NCBI GenBank assembly: GCA_964019135.1
Contig: OZ025248.1
Coordinates: 10,237,574-10,301,573, forward strand
DNA from: Arenicola marina
Taxonomy: Eukaryota > Annelida > Polychaeta > Arenicolidae
Length of the DNA stretch: 64,000 nt
Direction of reading: 5' to 3'
This document shows, piece by piece, positions 63,786 to 64,000 of this stretch; the stretch's first letter is position 1, and the number at the start of each line of letters is the position of its first letter. The translations under genes and the position numbers were made by a program. A model generated the notes under the pieces. It did not search any database. It had not been told where the DNA came from and saw only the letters and a list, made by a program, of their open reading frames with translations.

Positions 63786-64000
63786 GTGAGTTGGAGTTTG
63801 GTGGCAAATAAGACCTTTTCCGGGGCAGCGCGTGACCTTAGACAGCAATAACGATGGAATACCTCTGCCCAGATGCACCATTGGCTCATCGTATATCGTT
63901 GATGAAGTAGAAAGCAAAGTTATGAATTGTAAATGTTCAGCTTGAGTGCATCTGAGAAGACGAATGACCCTAGTGATTGCTGAAGTGACCGGAGTAGTGA
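63786..64000 (+). other. Partial intron after exon 167
   Basis: The first 215 bases of a class-F-following intron (ggggcagcg, ctctgcccag, ttggctc). The next exon would start at 64055 if the period holds. Confidence 0.9.

Larger units (their letters stand above)
1..64000 (+). repeat. Tandem array of a 383-bp exon-intron unit, 167 exons, open at both ends
   Basis: The same 383-bp unit (114-bp exon plus 269-bp intron) fills the window. First and last exon starts (94 and 63672) differ by exactly 166 x 383, so no unit carries a net indel. Copies differ only by substitutions. Linked intron variants define unit classes, counted by intron position upstream of the exon: A, ordinary; P, c at +225 (ccctgag); D, gtggatctg at +161 with gtgagcgg and gtccagtc; F, gaattgacc near +197 with attttgtc near +246; K, cataagctaatggcg near +224; T, ctaacgg at +230; I, gattactg near +190. 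Class order is repeated in blocks, given in the block entries. The array enters and leaves the window mid-intron, so its true length is unknown. Confidence 0.98.

Noticed and set aside
1..64000. CRISPR array
   Set aside because: Regular spacing suggests it, but the spacers would be nearly identical, repeats are far too long, and the unit encodes a eukaryotic EGF exon with splice sites.
1..64000. Non-coding satellite DNA
   Set aside because: The array behaves like a satellite, but exon-limited constraint, the intact EGF module in all 167 units and invariant splice sites favour a gene. Lack of transcript evidence keeps this from being absolute.

Overview
This window is one continuous eukaryotic tandem array and contains nothing else. 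A 383-bp unit recurs from end to end without a single gained or lost base: exon e lies at 383e-289 to 383e-176 for e = 1 to 167. Each unit holds one 114-bp exon on the + strand and one 269-bp intron. Every exon starts after an invariant ttttcag acceptor, ends at an invariant gtgagt donor, and has phase 1 at both ends. It encodes exactly one 38-residue calcium-binding EGF-like module with six cysteines spaced 4-5-8-1-8. Spliced together, the 167 exons would give about 6,346 residues of uninterrupted EGF modules. The gene continues past both window edges; no first exon, last exon, promoter or polyadenylation signal is visible.

Organism: spliceosomal introns, symmetric phase-1 EGF exons and the Notch/fibropellin style of the module point to an animal. 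The module resembles the very regular EGF repeats of marine invertebrates (amphioxus, echinoderms, hemichordates and others), but I cannot name the species.

Layout: units fall into about seven recurrent classes, recognised by linked intron variants (called A, P, D, F, K, T and I below). The classes occur in repeated orders, so the array has nested higher-order repeats of 3, 5, 6, 14, 17 and 66/67 units, always whole multiples of 383 bp. Examples are a 6-unit duplication at the left edge, adjacent 5-unit duplications at 5570-9399, a 17-unit duplication covering 9400-21272, a 5-unit block in three tandem copies at 38508-44252, a duplication of about 8 kb displaced by 25.3-25.7 kb, and a 14-unit duplication running off the right edge. 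This is the pattern expected from repeated in-register unequal exchange.

Product: the module carries the Ca2+-ligand pattern, the Asx-hydroxylation motif, and perfect O-glucose and O-fucose consensus sites in every copy. It contains no Lys, Arg, His, Leu, Ile, Met or Trp. The window-encoded segment is therefore strongly acidic (-6 per module) and has no trypsin cleavage site. Hand counting finds about 70 variable positions in the 269-bp intron but only 8 in the 114-bp exon, and no cysteine or calcium ligand ever varies. That argues for a translated, constrained exon rather than a non-coding satellite. The main reservation is that arrays this regular are hard to assemble, so the exact copy number and order need long-read support.
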